From Mucilaginibacter sp. SMC90 (GTDB lineage Bacteria; Bacteroidota; Bacteroidia; Sphingobacteriales; Sphingobacteriaceae): 64,000 nucleotides of DNA. Where the stretch lies: NCBI RefSeq assembly GCF_022811725.1, contig NZ_CP094527.1, positions 7,378,001 through 7,442,000 of the forward strand. The letters run 5' to 3'. The stretch's first letter is position 1. Each line of letters begins with the position of its first letter. Below are positions 17,429 to 27,582 of the stretch, piece by piece. The notes under the pieces are model-generated. The model was not told where the DNA came from and ran no database searches. It was given only the letters and a program-made list of their open reading frames with translations. Made by a program: the position numbers and the translations under genes.

Positions 17429-18184
17429 TTAATTTTTTGCCGCGTTACTGGCAAGCCACTGTGAGAAACTTGTTTTACCTGTATAAGCCTCTCCTGCCGG
17501 AACCAGCGCCGACTGCGGAACCGGAGCAGCAATGTATACTCTATCGTTGTTGGCGATCACAGTACGCTGATCATTACCGGCTTTCAGGTAATCTTCGGCA
17601 AAGAGATCCATACCTTTACGATCAGGGCCGGCTATATCAATGGTAGTATTAGCAGGTTCCTCCAGAGCAAACCGGGCGATCAGCGAAGCTACATCTGCAG
17701 CAGCGATCGGCTGAAAATCCAGTTTTGAAAGATGGACAACTGTCCCTTGGGTCGCTATACTAGTTAAAGTAGGGACGAATTCATGAAACTGGGTGCTCCT
17801 GACGATTGTATAGGGTATGCCAGAAAGTTTTACAGTATCTTCCTGAACCTTTTTCGCCTTCATGTAACCAATTTTTTGCATGAGATCGATGCCAACGATA
17901 GACAATACAAGGTAATGTCCGATATCAGCCTTTTTACCGGCTCGGACCAGATTAGCGCTGGCAGTCCTAAAAAAATCCATAACAGGCTCATCTTCAAATG
18001 TTGCAGAGTTAATAAGATCGAGAACAACATCGGTCCCTTCGAATGCTGCGTCCAGACCTTCACCGGTGATCGCATTGATGCCGGCGGATGGAGATGCCGC
18101 AAAGACGGTATGACCAGCGTTCTGTAATTCCTGAGAGACCTTAGAGCCGATCAGCCCGGTCCCCCCAATAATTAAGAATTTCAT
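17429..18184 (-). CDS. NmrA-like NAD(P)-binding reductase, first paralogue
   Basis: A 251-residue atypical short-chain dehydrogenase. It opens with the Rossmann motif GGTGLIG (residues 7-13) and has DVVLDLINSA, LVLSIVGID and YMKAKKVQED, the last with the Lys of the reduced active site. SGIPYTIVRSTQFHEFV is typical of the NmrA/NAD(P)H-quinone-reductase-like group (COG0702). The substrate is unknown. Two more paralogues lie at 18957 and 56802. It follows a secreted cupin gene on the same strand with an 80-base gap. Confidence 0.85.
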   Translation of the reverse strand: MKFLIIGGTGLIGSKVSQELQNAGHTVFAASPSAGINAITGEGLDAAFEGTDVVLDLINSATFEDEPVMDFFRTASANLVRAGKKADIGHYLVLSIVGIDLMQKIGYMKAKKVQEDTVKLSGIPYTIVRSTQFHEFVPTLTSIATQGTVVHLSKLDFQPIAAADVASLIARFALEEPANTTIDIAGPDRKGMDLFAEDYLKAGNDQRTVIANNDRVYIAAPVPQSALVPAGEAYTGKTSFSQWLASNAAKN

Positions 18185-18265
18185 AAGAATCGGTTTATTG
18201 CATGTTTATATGAGAAATAAAATATGATGATGCCTGCACTTATCGGTATCATCCTTTAAAGAAAT

Positions 18266-18688
18266 TTATTTTTTTTCAGGAACTAAGAACGGTTTTCCTG
18301 CGTCCCCTACGAATATGGCGAGTAATTTGGCCGGTTTAGTTTTGCTGACATTACGTGTTCCGTTATGCAAACCATTAGGCTCCTCATAAAAAGTATCACC
18401 TGCTTTGTAACGGTAAACCTTACCCTCGAAAGTGGATTCGAGTTCCCCTTCAAGAACATAACCGAAGGTTGGGATCGGATGACGATGACCGGAAGACTGT
18501 TCACCGGGACCAAATGTTACGACAACCATTTTAAACTCCTGGTTTTTAAGAGACTCAGTGTTCAGTATCTTTGAGAAAATAACCTTTGGAGGTGTCGCAG
18601 TTACCGTTTCATGTTCAGCATGTTGGGCACTGACTTTATTAGCAAAAAATGTGGCCAAAAGGATTACTGGCAAAATTATTTTTTTCAT
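18266..18688 (-). CDS. secreted cupin-domain protein
   Basis: A 140-residue protein with a Sec signal peptide ending about SAQ (residue 21). The cupin core has SGHRHPIPTFGYVLEGELES (two His and Glu metal ligands), then AGDTFYEEPNGLHNGTRN. A single-domain cupin of this size could be an isomerase, a dioxygenase-like enzyme or a binding protein; the sequence does not decide. Being exported and next to NmrA reductases, it may act on small aromatic or quinone compounds, which is speculative. Confidence 0.8.
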   Translation of the reverse strand: MKKIILPVILLATFFANKVSAQHAEHETVTATPPKVIFSKILNTESLKNQEFKMVVVTFGPGEQSSGHRHPIPTFGYVLEGELESTFEGKVYRYKAGDTFYEEPNGLHNGTRNVSKTKPAKLLAIFVGDAGKPFLVPEKK

Positions 18689-18956
18689 TTTATTTAATGT
18701 TTATGCAATTGATTGTTGCAATTGCTGTTGCAAATTTATTTCAGGTTTTGACCATCTGATGGTCCAGGCATTCTAAAAAAATGGTCCAGAACGCTATTCG
18801 TTGGATCCGGGCAACTTCTTCTTGGTATGTGATCTCAACGACTAAAGAATGCCGCCACCCTGTTCTCAACGACACATAAAAACAATGAATGAACCATACA
18901 CCTTTCGGCGCAAAAACAAAAATATCGCTCAAACCGGGCAGCAGGCATTTCCTTCA

Positions 18957-19715
18957 TCAGGCGTTTAGAGATTTCGCAGAAGATTCCGCAAACCAGGAAT
19001 CAAATGTTTGTGCGGCAACCCAATCGGGAAATTCTGGTGACAGACGCGCATCATTTACGAAAACACCGTCATACCCTATTTTGTCATCAGTGATTACTTT
19101 TCGGCTGTCCCCTATTTTCTGAAGATAGCGTGCAACGATTTCCGGAAGAATGAATCGTTCTGGACCAGCTATGTTTTTGATCCCGTTCAACGGGGCAGAT
19201 AATGCAGTCTTAGCAAGCTCAAAAGCGACGTCTGCAGATGAAATTGGCTGAACAGTTGCCGGAGTAAGGTGAATTATACCCTCCTGGGTATAGAGATCTG
19301 CAAGAGTACCTAGAAATTCAAAAAACTGGGTTGCTCTGACAATGGTGTAAGGAATACCACTGTTTCTGACAATCGATTCCTGGTTTGCCTTCGCACGGAA
19401 ATAATTGCTTTCTGTAAGTTGCGGAGTACCTACAATAGAGAGCACAATATAATGCTTTACCCCGGCCTTTCTTGCCGCTTCCACAAGGTTGTTGCCCGAA
19501 GTCTCAAAAAACTGCAGCGATTCGTTATAAACCGGCGCATTTGAAACGTCGACAATAACTTCAGCGCCTGAAAGCGCATCAGCAAGGCCTTCGCCCGTAA
19601 CGCTGTTAATTCCGTTTGCCGGCGCAGCAGCTATCACTTCGTAATGATGCAGCCTCAGATTGCTCACCAGTTGGGTCCCGATCATTCCGGTTCCACCTAT
19701 GACTATTATTTTCAT
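18957..19715 (-). CDS. NmrA-like NAD(P)-binding reductase, second paralogue
   Basis: A 252-residue protein. The ATG at 19715 (MKIIVIGGTGMIG) is chosen over an upstream in-frame start because the Rossmann motif then sits at the N-terminus as in its paralogues. Other marks are EVIVDVSNAPVY, IVLSIVGTP, YFRAKANQES and SGIPYTIVRATQFFEF. A good sigma-54 promoter match lies about 60 bases upstream, and a sigma-54 activator gene is the next gene upstream, transcribed the same way. The two may form a regulator-target pair. Confidence 0.85.
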   Translation of the reverse strand: MKIIVIGGTGMIGTQLVSNLRLHHYEVIAAAPANGINSVTGEGLADALSGAEVIVDVSNAPVYNESLQFFETSGNNLVEAARKAGVKHYIVLSIVGTPQLTESNYFRAKANQESIVRNSGIPYTIVRATQFFEFLGTLADLYTQEGIIHLTPATVQPISSADVAFELAKTALSAPLNGIKNIAGPERFILPEIVARYLQKIGDSRKVITDDKIGYDGVFVNDARLSPEFPDWVAAQTFDSWFAESSAKSLNA

Positions 19716-19775
19716 ATTAAGAATTATTTTTTTGCCTCCGTTCAATCGAAGCACAACTTGATTTCCCCAGAGAAC

Positions 19776-19790
19776 GCAAGTGACATTCCA
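19776..19790 (-). promoter_or_regulatory. sigma-54-type promoter for the NmrA-like gene
   Basis: On the minus strand TGGAATGTCACTTGC has GG and GC exactly ten bases apart, matching the -24/-12 consensus TGGCACN5TTGC at the key positions. Predicted transcription would start about 50 bases before the ATG at 19715. Confidence 0.55.
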
Positions 19791-19903
19791 GTTTTTTAAA
19801 AAAACTGATTACCAATTAATTACAATAAAGCACTGCAGATATTCCACGCTATATAAAGCGGATTTCATTCCACGCACGATATTTGGCTACCTTTTGTATA
19901 CCG

Positions 19904-19930
19904 CTAAAAAAACCGGATCGCTCCGGTTTT
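19904..19930 (-). terminator. terminator of the sigma-54 activator gene
   Basis: Perfect nine-base arms AAAACCGGA/TCCGGTTTT with a TCGC loop, flanked by A on the plus strand, which gives a T run for leftward transcription. It lies 70 bases past the stop at 20001. Confidence 0.8.
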
Positions 19931-20000
19931 CAACAATTAAATGTGACGGGTGATTAGGATGGGTAAGGTATATTTCCTGACGGTGCTGAGTTCCTATTAG

Positions 20001-22682
20001 TTATAAGGTATGACCTCTTTTAATGCCTAACCGCCTCATTTTGGAATTCAGAGTCGTGGGGGGGACGCCAAGAATCTCTGCAGCGTTTCCGATGCCGGCA
20101 ATCCTTCCGCCGCAATGGTTTAATATATTGAGGATGTGCTGGCGCTCGTGCTCATCGATAGTTCTTAGTATTACCTGTTCTTCTTTTCCAGGTACAAATA
20201 CTTGCTCTACTTTCATAAGCGGCAGAGGAACCTGTTTGATGATATTCGTGTTTGCTAGTAAAATACTTCGTTCGATCATATGCTCGAGCTCGCGAATGTT
20301 TCCAGGCCAATGATACCTTTTCAGGTCTAAAAGAGCATTTGGTCCTATTCCCTGAATATTTTTACCGCATCTTTTACTATACTTTTCGATGAAATGATTG
20401 ACCAGCACCTCTATATCATCGCGCCTTTCACGTAAAGGAGGGAGGCTGATCGGAAATATATTCAAACGATAATACAAATCCTTTCTGAAACGCCCGGCAG
20501 ACATTTCCTCTTCCAAGTCCCTGTTCGTTGCTGCAATAATCCGGACATCTACGGCTATGGTTGTTTTCCCGCCTACCCGCTCGATCTCTTTTTCCTGCAG
20601 AGCCCGCAGAAGTTTTACCTGAAGATCCAGCGGCATTTCACCTACCTCATCAAGAAAAAGCGTACCGCCATGAGCGAGTTCGAACTTACCGATCCGCCTT
20701 TCTGTCGCTCCTGTAAAACTTCCTTTCTCATGACCAAAAAGTTCACTCTCGATTAGATTCGGTGGAATTGCGGCACAATTAACCTTGATCATCAGTTTAT
20801 TCTTTCGTGGAGAATTATTGTGTATAGCCCGGGCAAACAATTCCTTTCCCGTTCCGGTTTCTCCAAGGATCAACACAGTACTGCTCGACCTTGCTACTTG
20901 TGAAACCAAATGGTATACACTACGGAGGGATTTACTCGTTCCGACGATCTCAGAATTATTGAGAAGTGTACTGATCTCTTCAAAAAGATAGGTTTTTTCT
21001 ACTTCCAAACGCTGCCTGTAGCGATCCGTTTCCTTAAGTTGGTTTTCGAGCTTTTGATGCGCCGTTATGTTGGTGATGATGATGCCTAATTGAGAACAAA
21101 AACTGTCGAATATTTGTCGTTCAGCACTGATTGCGCGCATTCCTTCGCAGGTCATCAGTAAAATACCAACCGCTTCATCGCCTATCGTGATCTTTGCTCC
21201 GACAAGCACATCATCGTCTGTCGGCGTGAGCAGGTCCTGAAAAACAGAATTTTCAAGAGTATTAGCAGGAAATCTCAACGGGGTAGGACTTTTCATGATT
21301 TCCCTGAAGAGCTCGTGATCCAGGGAAATCTCATTCGCACCATTAGAACGGAATGCCTGATTATTTACGAATTCATGCGCATGGTCGTAGAAAAAAAGTC
21401 GACAGGAAGACCGATCCTCCGAAATAACCGTTATTGCAAACTCTCGGACCTGCAACAACTCCTGAATTTGTTTTTTGATAATCTGGGACAGTAACCGGAT
21501 ATCTTTAGTCATTCTTAACTCAATTCCGAAAGATAACATGGTCGATTTTAGCCAAAGTAATTTATTGACTTGCTGCAACGCAAGAATATTGGAAACAGCT
21601 ACCGAGATCTGATGACCGATACCCGTTAATAACGCCATCGTATCGTTGTTTAACTGCGTCGCTTTGTCGAAAAAGAAAACAAGAATACCCAGTGTTTTTT
21701 CTTCAGTTCGAAAGCCATGCCCCCACAATACTTTGATTCCACATTCCTTGTTGACCCGCAGGTAGACTGGCAAATCTTCCGACGCGTAGTCCTCCAGATT
21801 AAAACTAACGGTATATGGCGTCGCACTCATTTTCCTGGTAAAAGCGTCATTTAATTCGAAGTTTTTCGTTTTTAATTTCGGATATTCCGGATGGTCTTTG
21901 GATTTTGAATGCGGATCCAGCGAAAAAAGATTGTAAGACTTTCTCGACTCATCATATAAAGCAATCGCCGTATGACTGAAACCAAGGTACTTTTTCAGAT
22001 GCTGGCTTAAGGTCAGCTGCAACTGTTCCTGGTTCCGCACCTTGGCAATAGCAATACTAAGGGACAATAGGAGATCACGCTCTTCCTGTTGTTTACTGAT
22101 TGTATTATTGACTGTTATTCGATTTACGGTTTGACTAACCTGGTCGCAAAAAAATTGCATAGATGGGGTCCTGAAAGAAACAGGCACCCTTATCCCTTCA
22201 AAAATAAACAGACAAACGCCGATTAGCTGCTTACCCAGCCGCAAACCGATAATTTGATGTAAAAACGAATCCTTGAAATATAATTTTTCTACAAAAAGGT
22301 CAATAGCCAAAGTTGATACCAGACGATCAATATCAATTGGTAGCTCCGAGGTAATCCCATTCCTGAATTGTTGCTCAAATCCACGGATATTATTAAAGGG
22401 AATTTCCGGCCTGAAACAAACCGGCACCATTCCCATTACCTGATCCTGTTCAAGAAAAATGTTTCTAAATGATGCTGTCTCCCGCGAAATCGCATAAATA
22501 CAAAATTCTTTAATTCCCAATACCGGCGAGATGAGGCTTTTAAGCATTCCAAATAGTTCAGGCGCGGTTTGAATTGTAGCGAGAATTCTACTGAAGCTGG
22601 ACAAAGAGTCCAGTCGTTCTGTTGATTCGGCAAGCCATGAGACATCTTCAATTGCCTGCGAAAAATTTAAAGCTCCTGACAT
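20001..22682 (-). CDS. GAF-domain sigma-54-dependent activator (FhlA-like)
   Basis: An 893-residue regulator; the ATG at 22682 (MSGALNFSQ) is preferred to one 23 codons upstream. The N-terminal ~570 residues hold two or three GAF-like sensor regions. The AAA+ domain follows with Walker A GETGTGKE (about residue 605), the sigma-54-contact loop as GSFTGA instead of GAFTGA, Walker B GGTLFLDEVGEM and the arginine-bearing FRKDLYYRL. A Fis-type helix-turn-helix ends it (GNAAEILGVPPTTLNSKMRR). It is divergent from a second sigma-54 activator at 23103 and upstream of an NmrA gene with a sigma-54 promoter. The ligand is unknown. Confidence 0.92.
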   Translation of the reverse strand: MSGALNFSQAIEDVSWLAESTERLDSLSSFSRILATIQTAPELFGMLKSLISPVLGIKEFCIYAISRETASFRNIFLEQDQVMGMVPVCFRPEIPFNNIRGFEQQFRNGITSELPIDIDRLVSTLAIDLFVEKLYFKDSFLHQIIGLRLGKQLIGVCLFIFEGIRVPVSFRTPSMQFFCDQVSQTVNRITVNNTISKQQEERDLLLSLSIAIAKVRNQEQLQLTLSQHLKKYLGFSHTAIALYDESRKSYNLFSLDPHSKSKDHPEYPKLKTKNFELNDAFTRKMSATPYTVSFNLEDYASEDLPVYLRVNKECGIKVLWGHGFRTEEKTLGILVFFFDKATQLNNDTMALLTGIGHQISVAVSNILALQQVNKLLWLKSTMLSFGIELRMTKDIRLLSQIIKKQIQELLQVREFAITVISEDRSSCRLFFYDHAHEFVNNQAFRSNGANEISLDHELFREIMKSPTPLRFPANTLENSVFQDLLTPTDDDVLVGAKITIGDEAVGILLMTCEGMRAISAERQIFDSFCSQLGIIITNITAHQKLENQLKETDRYRQRLEVEKTYLFEEISTLLNNSEIVGTSKSLRSVYHLVSQVARSSSTVLILGETGTGKELFARAIHNNSPRKNKLMIKVNCAAIPPNLIESELFGHEKGSFTGATERRIGKFELAHGGTLFLDEVGEMPLDLQVKLLRALQEKEIERVGGKTTIAVDVRIIAATNRDLEEEMSAGRFRKDLYYRLNIFPISLPPLRERRDDIEVLVNHFIEKYSKRCGKNIQGIGPNALLDLKRYHWPGNIRELEHMIERSILLANTNIIKQVPLPLMKVEQVFVPGKEEQVILRTIDEHERQHILNILNHCGGRIAGIGNAAEILGVPPTTLNSKMRRLGIKRGHTL

Positions 22683-23102
22683 AATTATGATAATTTTAGT
22701 AAACAGGTTATATACAATTCCCGTTAGAGCGACTCTAAAGGTGTGCCACATTTAAAAAGGTCTTATATGACCGTTTGGATTCCGTAACAGCCGAAATACC
22801 GTCTCTCAGGCAATTTCATCCGACTGCATATCGTCTGCAAGACACGATACCAGCCATGCCATATTTTAATCAATGCAGAATTATTTTTCCAAATTAAAAA
22901 GTGTTTGAAAAGTCGGGGATTTATCCCGAATTTAGGTGTATCTATCTTGAGGAATAAGAAAATTTAAAGTACTAATCACAAGCGTAAAACAAGACTATTT
23001 CATTCAGTTTTATACGTAATTGCTGTTTCGGATCACCGGGCAACAGGAAAGGGTAACTGAAAAATAACATGAGACTTACGTAAATAAACACCGGCATCTA
23101 TT
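22683..23102. other. divergent regulator intergenic region
   Basis: About 420 bases between the two divergent sigma-54 activators. It must hold both promoters. I find no match to the -24/-12 consensus and no clear inverted repeat, so autoregulation sites are not identified. Confidence 0.35.
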
Positions 23103-25004
23103 ATGAAAAAAATACTGATCGTGGAGGACGAATCACTCGTTTCACAACATATCAAATCGGTATTATGGAATTCAGGCTTCAAAGTTAGCGGGATCGCAGA
23201 TAACGTTGAAGAAGCCTTTGCATTGATCGAGGAGCATCATCCTGATCTCGTATTAATCGATATCCAGCTGAAAGGAGATCTTAACGGAATAGATCTCGCA
23301 AGGTCACTTACCTCCAAAAATCTACCTTTCGTCTTCCTGACAGCAAACTTTGAAGGAAAATTACTCGAACAGGCTAAAGAAACTTTGCCACTGGGTTTCA
23401 TCGTCAAGCCTTTCCGGGAATATGACCTGTTGACGACATTGGACGTCGCATTTTACAGGCATGAGCACATGATGGATTCCAGATATAAAAATGAGCAGGA
23501 ACTGAATATCAAATTAAAGAAAATTACAGATGAATCTGGCGATCTCAAGGCTTTGCTACTAAAGATTGCCGAAGCCATACAGCACCACGTTCCCTTTGAC
23601 TACCTCAATATCGTAAAAATCAACACAGCTACTTCCGGCGAAGATCATGCAGGGTTACTAAGAATAGGTTTTGAGGAATATCAATATATTGAAGACGGAG
23701 GCTTTACAAACATAACAGGGTATACGTCAAATGAGATTCAAAATGATTTAAATAGCCGTAATACCTATAAAAAACCTCGAATATTCAAAGAAGCGGAATT
23801 TTCCAACCTGCTCCGGGGGAATACAAGAAGCCAGTTGATCTCCGATATATATAATATACAATCAGCATTCTTTTTTCCCATGGATACCGGGGAGCCAGTT
23901 GTCACCCGACTGGAGTTTTACAATCGCAGACCTAACATTTATACCATACAGCATGCAGTACTCTTAACCCGTACCCAGGCAACACTGGCGAACTTATTTA
24001 CTGATACTGTCAATGGTAAAGATCATCAGGCGCTAAACGGGAAATTACAGACAATTACAACAATCAATTTTGACGGCATGGTCGGCCAAAGCCCGGAAAT
24101 GTTATCGGTTTTGGACAAAATCGAGATTGTTGCTCCCCTGGATACTTCTGTTCTGATCCTGGGCGAAAGTGGCACAGGGAAGGAACGGATCGCCCGAAGC
24201 ATTCATCAAAGATCGAACCGTAGGGACCGCCCGTTGACCGTGGTAAATTGCGCCTCTTTACCCGTGAACCTAGTTGAAACAGAACTTTTCGGCCACGAGA
24301 AAGGAGCGTTCACCGGTGCTGTTGAGCGGCGCTTAGGTAAATTTGAAATAGCAGACGGTGGAACTATTTTTCTTGACGAAATCGGTGAACTCTCGGTGGA
24401 TATCCAAGTGAAATTTTTGAGGGTGCTCCAGGAGCAGGAGATCGACAGGATTGGCGGTAGGTCGCCGATCAAGATCGATGTCAGAATCATTGCAGCAACT
24501 AACCGTAAATTGGAAGCAGAGATGGAGGCGGGCCATTTCAGGCTAGATCTTTACTACCGGCTGTTCGTGTTCCCGATTACAATTCCGCCCCTTCGTGACC
24601 GGCCCGGAGATATTGTAGCATTAACCGAATATTTCGTTGACAGATATGCTAAAAAATATAAAAAAGCGATCAGTGGGGTTTCTAAAGAATTGATGGACCG
24701 GATGTCCACTTATCCCTGGCCTGGAAATGTAAGGGAGTTGGAACACTTTATTGAGCGCTCCGTACTTTTAACCAGAGGGATGCTCATCACAGATGCAGAA
24801 CTACCTCAACAGGTGAAACCAACGGCACCCGGGCCGACATCACGCCCTGTGTTGAAGACTATTGATGAAAATGAAAGAGATTATATTCTTGCAGTGCTTG
24901 AAAATTGCCACGGGCGAATCCGCGGCGCCAAAGGTGCTGCCGAAATCATGGGTCTGCCGCCGACCACACTCCATTCTAAGATGAAGCGGCTGGGAATACG
25001 TTGA
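23103..25004 (+). CDS. NtrC-type response regulator with sigma-54 activation domain
   Basis: A 633-residue protein. A receiver domain comes first (acidic pair in VEDE, phospho-acceptor D53 in LVLIDIQL, Lys in FIVKPF), then a middle region of about 200 residues resembling a GAF sensor. The AAA+ domain has GESGTGKE near residue 353 and canonical GAFTGA near residue 401, with DEIGELSVDIQ as Walker B. The C-terminus is a Fis-type helix-turn-helix (GAAEIMGLPPTTLHSKMKR) close to that of the divergent activator. The TPR sensor kinase 68 bases downstream is its likely phosphate donor. Confidence 0.93.
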   Translation: MKKILIVEDESLVSQHIKSVLWNSGFKVSGIADNVEEAFALIEEHHPDLVLIDIQLKGDLNGIDLARSLTSKNLPFVFLTANFEGKLLEQAKETLPLGFIVKPFREYDLLTTLDVAFYRHEHMMDSRYKNEQELNIKLKKITDESGDLKALLLKIAEAIQHHVPFDYLNIVKINTATSGEDHAGLLRIGFEEYQYIEDGGFTNITGYTSNEIQNDLNSRNTYKKPRIFKEAEFSNLLRGNTRSQLISDIYNIQSAFFFPMDTGEPVVTRLEFYNRRPNIYTIQHAVLLTRTQATLANLFTDTVNGKDHQALNGKLQTITTINFDGMVGQSPEMLSVLDKIEIVAPLDTSVLILGESGTGKERIARSIHQRSNRRDRPLTVVNCASLPVNLVETELFGHEKGAFTGAVERRLGKFEIADGGTIFLDEIGELSVDIQVKFLRVLQEQEIDRIGGRSPIKIDVRIIAATNRKLEAEMEAGHFRLDLYYRLFVFPITIPPLRDRPGDIVALTEYFVDRYAKKYKKAISGVSKELMDRMSTYPWPGNVRELEHFIERSVLLTRGMLITDAELPQQVKPTAPGPTSRPVLKTIDENERDYILAVLENCHGRIRGAKGAAEIMGLPPTTLHSKMKRLGIR

Positions 25005-25072
25005 GAAATTTGCAGGTGTATCTGATGGCGGCTTTTTAACAAAACAAACGATAGATCAAAGAGAGAGACGGA

Positions 25073-27403
25073 ATGCGCATCACTATTGGGAAATTACTGA
25101 TTTGCCTTGCATTGGCAGCAATCTGGCTCAGCACATCAGCGCAAAACCGCGACCGGTTATTGCAGAATCTGAAAAGCTCTGGTGTTGACAGTAACCGGAT
25201 CGTCACACTATTGAAACTGGGGAGATATTATCTGGATAAACCGGGTGATGATAAGATTGATATGGACAGCACAGCTTTCTATATCAATAAAGCTGCAAAG
25301 CTCAGTGAAGACCTGCACCTGACTTATTACGTTTATGAATGCGTTCTTGCTAATGCATGCCTCACTGCGACACTTCATGATTTTGAAAAGGCGAACCGGC
25401 TATTCACGCAAGCTGCCAGGTATTATGAAAACTCAGGGAACAAAAGAAAAGCTGCTGAGATTTGGGAATTATACGGTAACTGGATATGGTACGTGGATAC
25501 AGAACATTCGGACTTCAGGGCAAAGGCTTACCTCAATGCTTACGGCATTCTGAGCAGCCTCAATGAAAAACAAAAAGCGGCTGACATTCTTGGACAGGTT
25601 GCCGATGCATACCTGCGCGCTGGCAAACTGGACGCGGCTGAGAAAGCAATAGAGTCGGCTATTGAGCAATATAAATTGCTAAAATATTCGAAAATCTATT
25701 ACGGTTACTACATACTTGGCGAAATACTTTATCGGAAAAACGATATTAAAAAAGGGTTGATCGCAAGAATTGAAACTGCAAATAGTTTTAACAACGATCC
25801 GACGGGAAAACCGCTTGACGGAGCACGTTTTTATTTTAATCTCGCCGGAGCGTACTACAACGACATGCAAAACCAGAACGCGCTTGAGGCGTATGTGAGG
25901 TGTATGGAATATGCCTTGAAGGCGGGTGCAAAAGATTATTATTATTTGTCTGTGAGGGGCGCTGGATTATGTTACAGTAAATTACATCGTTTTCATGAAG
26001 GAATTACTTTCTTCGAAAACAATGATGACCGGTTTCCGAAGAAATCCCCGTATGACGAAATGTTAATACTCTCAGCAAAATTACAGCTTTATACACAGGG
26101 AGGGCAACTACAGAAAGCCGCTGCGCTCATCGGCCCGTTCCGAAATGTGGCTCATAAAGTCCTGGCTGACATTGGCAATCAGACTGAGTACTATAAGATT
26201 GACAATTACATTGCCATCTCAGACCCCCTTTTAAGATATTTTATAAAGGCTGGAAAATGGGATGAGTTTCTGAATTCCCTGAGGCAACTGGAATCTTTGC
26301 CGAAAACCGGTCAATCGATTCTGATCAAAAGGCGTATGCTGGATTATAGTTACACCCGGGATTCCATCAGCGGAAATCTGATGGCTGCGCTCCGAAGATA
26401 CAGGCAAATTACGCGAATCAATGACTCTATCAACAATGCAGCGGCAACGAAACACATTCGGGAACTTGAGGCCAGGTATCGGTCTCTGGCTAAGGATAAA
26501 ACGATCCAGGGTCTCCATAATGAATCGCTAATGCAGAAAGAACGGCTGCGGCGGCGATCAACGCAACTCTACGGCTCATTGATCGGCTCACTTCTGTTCC
26601 TTATTCTGACCTGTACTTTATATTATGCCTATAACCAGAAGAAAAAAGCAAACGTTGCGTTACGCAGCAAGCAGGCCCAAATCAATGAACAAAACCATCA
26701 GCTTTCTGCTCTTCTGACCGACAAGGAAACATTGATCGAACAAAAAGATTCGCTCCTTGTCGAAAAGGAGTTGTTGCTAAGAGAGGTCCACCATCGCGTA
26801 AAAAATAATCTCCAAATTGTCATTAGTCTGCTCTATAGCCAATCTTCCCATTCAAAGAACCCGGAAGCAATAAGGGCGATTCGTAATGTTCAGGATCAGA
26901 TACAGTCGATCTCAATTATTCATCAAAAACTTTACAAAAAATCGGGAATCTCGACGATACGCCTGTCGGAATATGTTCAGGATCTCATCGGCTATCTTTC
27001 CGGAGTCTACATGCCCAAGCTCCGCAAGGTTAAAATCACCCAGGAATTGGATGTGATTGACCTCAATACTGGCCAGGCGGTACCGATTGGTCTAATCATG
27101 AATGAAGCGATCACAAATTCGATAAAGTATGCGTTTAGTGAGTCTGGTGGTGAAATAAAGATCATTGCCAAATACCTGCAGCCGCGGCTTGTTAAACTGG
27201 TTATCGCTGATAATGGGCCAGGATTCAGGGATATAATGAAAAATGATCCACCGTCACTTGGACTTGAAATGATGAAAGCCCTTGCCCGACAGATCAACGG
27301 GACCTTTGAATGGAAAAATGAAGGGGGGGCTTTGATTTCTATTGTATTCAAAATAAATAGCCATGAGTTCTCAATGCTGGAAACCGGGATCCTACCCAGG
27401 TAA
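25073..27403 (+). CDS. TPR-containing HisKA_2 sensor kinase
   Basis: A 776-residue protein with a signal peptide ending near TSAQ (residue 24), then about 450 periplasmic residues with tetratricopeptide-like helices. One membrane segment (about 500-520, YGSLIGSLLFLILTCTLYY) and a coiled coil follow. The kinase domain is HisKA_2 with the phospho-His in EVHHRVKNNLQIV (H573/H574). The ATPase domain has PIGLIMNEAITNSIKYAF and DNGPGF. This design is common in Bacteroidota. It is adjacent to and cotranscribed with the NtrC-type regulator, so the two should form one two-component system. Confidence 0.9.
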   Translation: MRITIGKLLICLALAAIWLSTSAQNRDRLLQNLKSSGVDSNRIVTLLKLGRYYLDKPGDDKIDMDSTAFYINKAAKLSEDLHLTYYVYECVLANACLTATLHDFEKANRLFTQAARYYENSGNKRKAAEIWELYGNWIWYVDTEHSDFRAKAYLNAYGILSSLNEKQKAADILGQVADAYLRAGKLDAAEKAIESAIEQYKLLKYSKIYYGYYILGEILYRKNDIKKGLIARIETANSFNNDPTGKPLDGARFYFNLAGAYYNDMQNQNALEAYVRCMEYALKAGAKDYYYLSVRGAGLCYSKLHRFHEGITFFENNDDRFPKKSPYDEMLILSAKLQLYTQGGQLQKAAALIGPFRNVAHKVLADIGNQTEYYKIDNYIAISDPLLRYFIKAGKWDEFLNSLRQLESLPKTGQSILIKRRMLDYSYTRDSISGNLMAALRRYRQITRINDSINNAAATKHIRELEARYRSLAKDKTIQGLHNESLMQKERLRRRSTQLYGSLIGSLLFLILTCTLYYAYNQKKKANVALRSKQAQINEQNHQLSALLTDKETLIEQKDSLLVEKELLLREVHHRVKNNLQIVISLLYSQSSHSKNPEAIRAIRNVQDQIQSISIIHQKLYKKSGISTIRLSEYVQDLIGYLSGVYMPKLRKVKITQELDVIDLNTGQAVPIGLIMNEAITNSIKYAFSESGGEIKIIAKYLQPRLVKLVIADNGPGFRDIMKNDPPSLGLEMMKALARQINGTFEWKNEGGALISIVFKINSHEFSMLETGILPR

Positions 27404-27582
27404 CAAAGCACGCCCAAGACTGAATATAACGCCATTTTATTACTTTCTTTTTCCTCCCATTTCCACATACCATTTCCATGCGGCTGCGACCAATCGTCAC
27501 AGAGAGTAATCCCCGCGATATAACGCCATTGCTAGTCCGGACGACCTTTAGATAAAAATCTGGCGCACAATAAATTCCAGCA

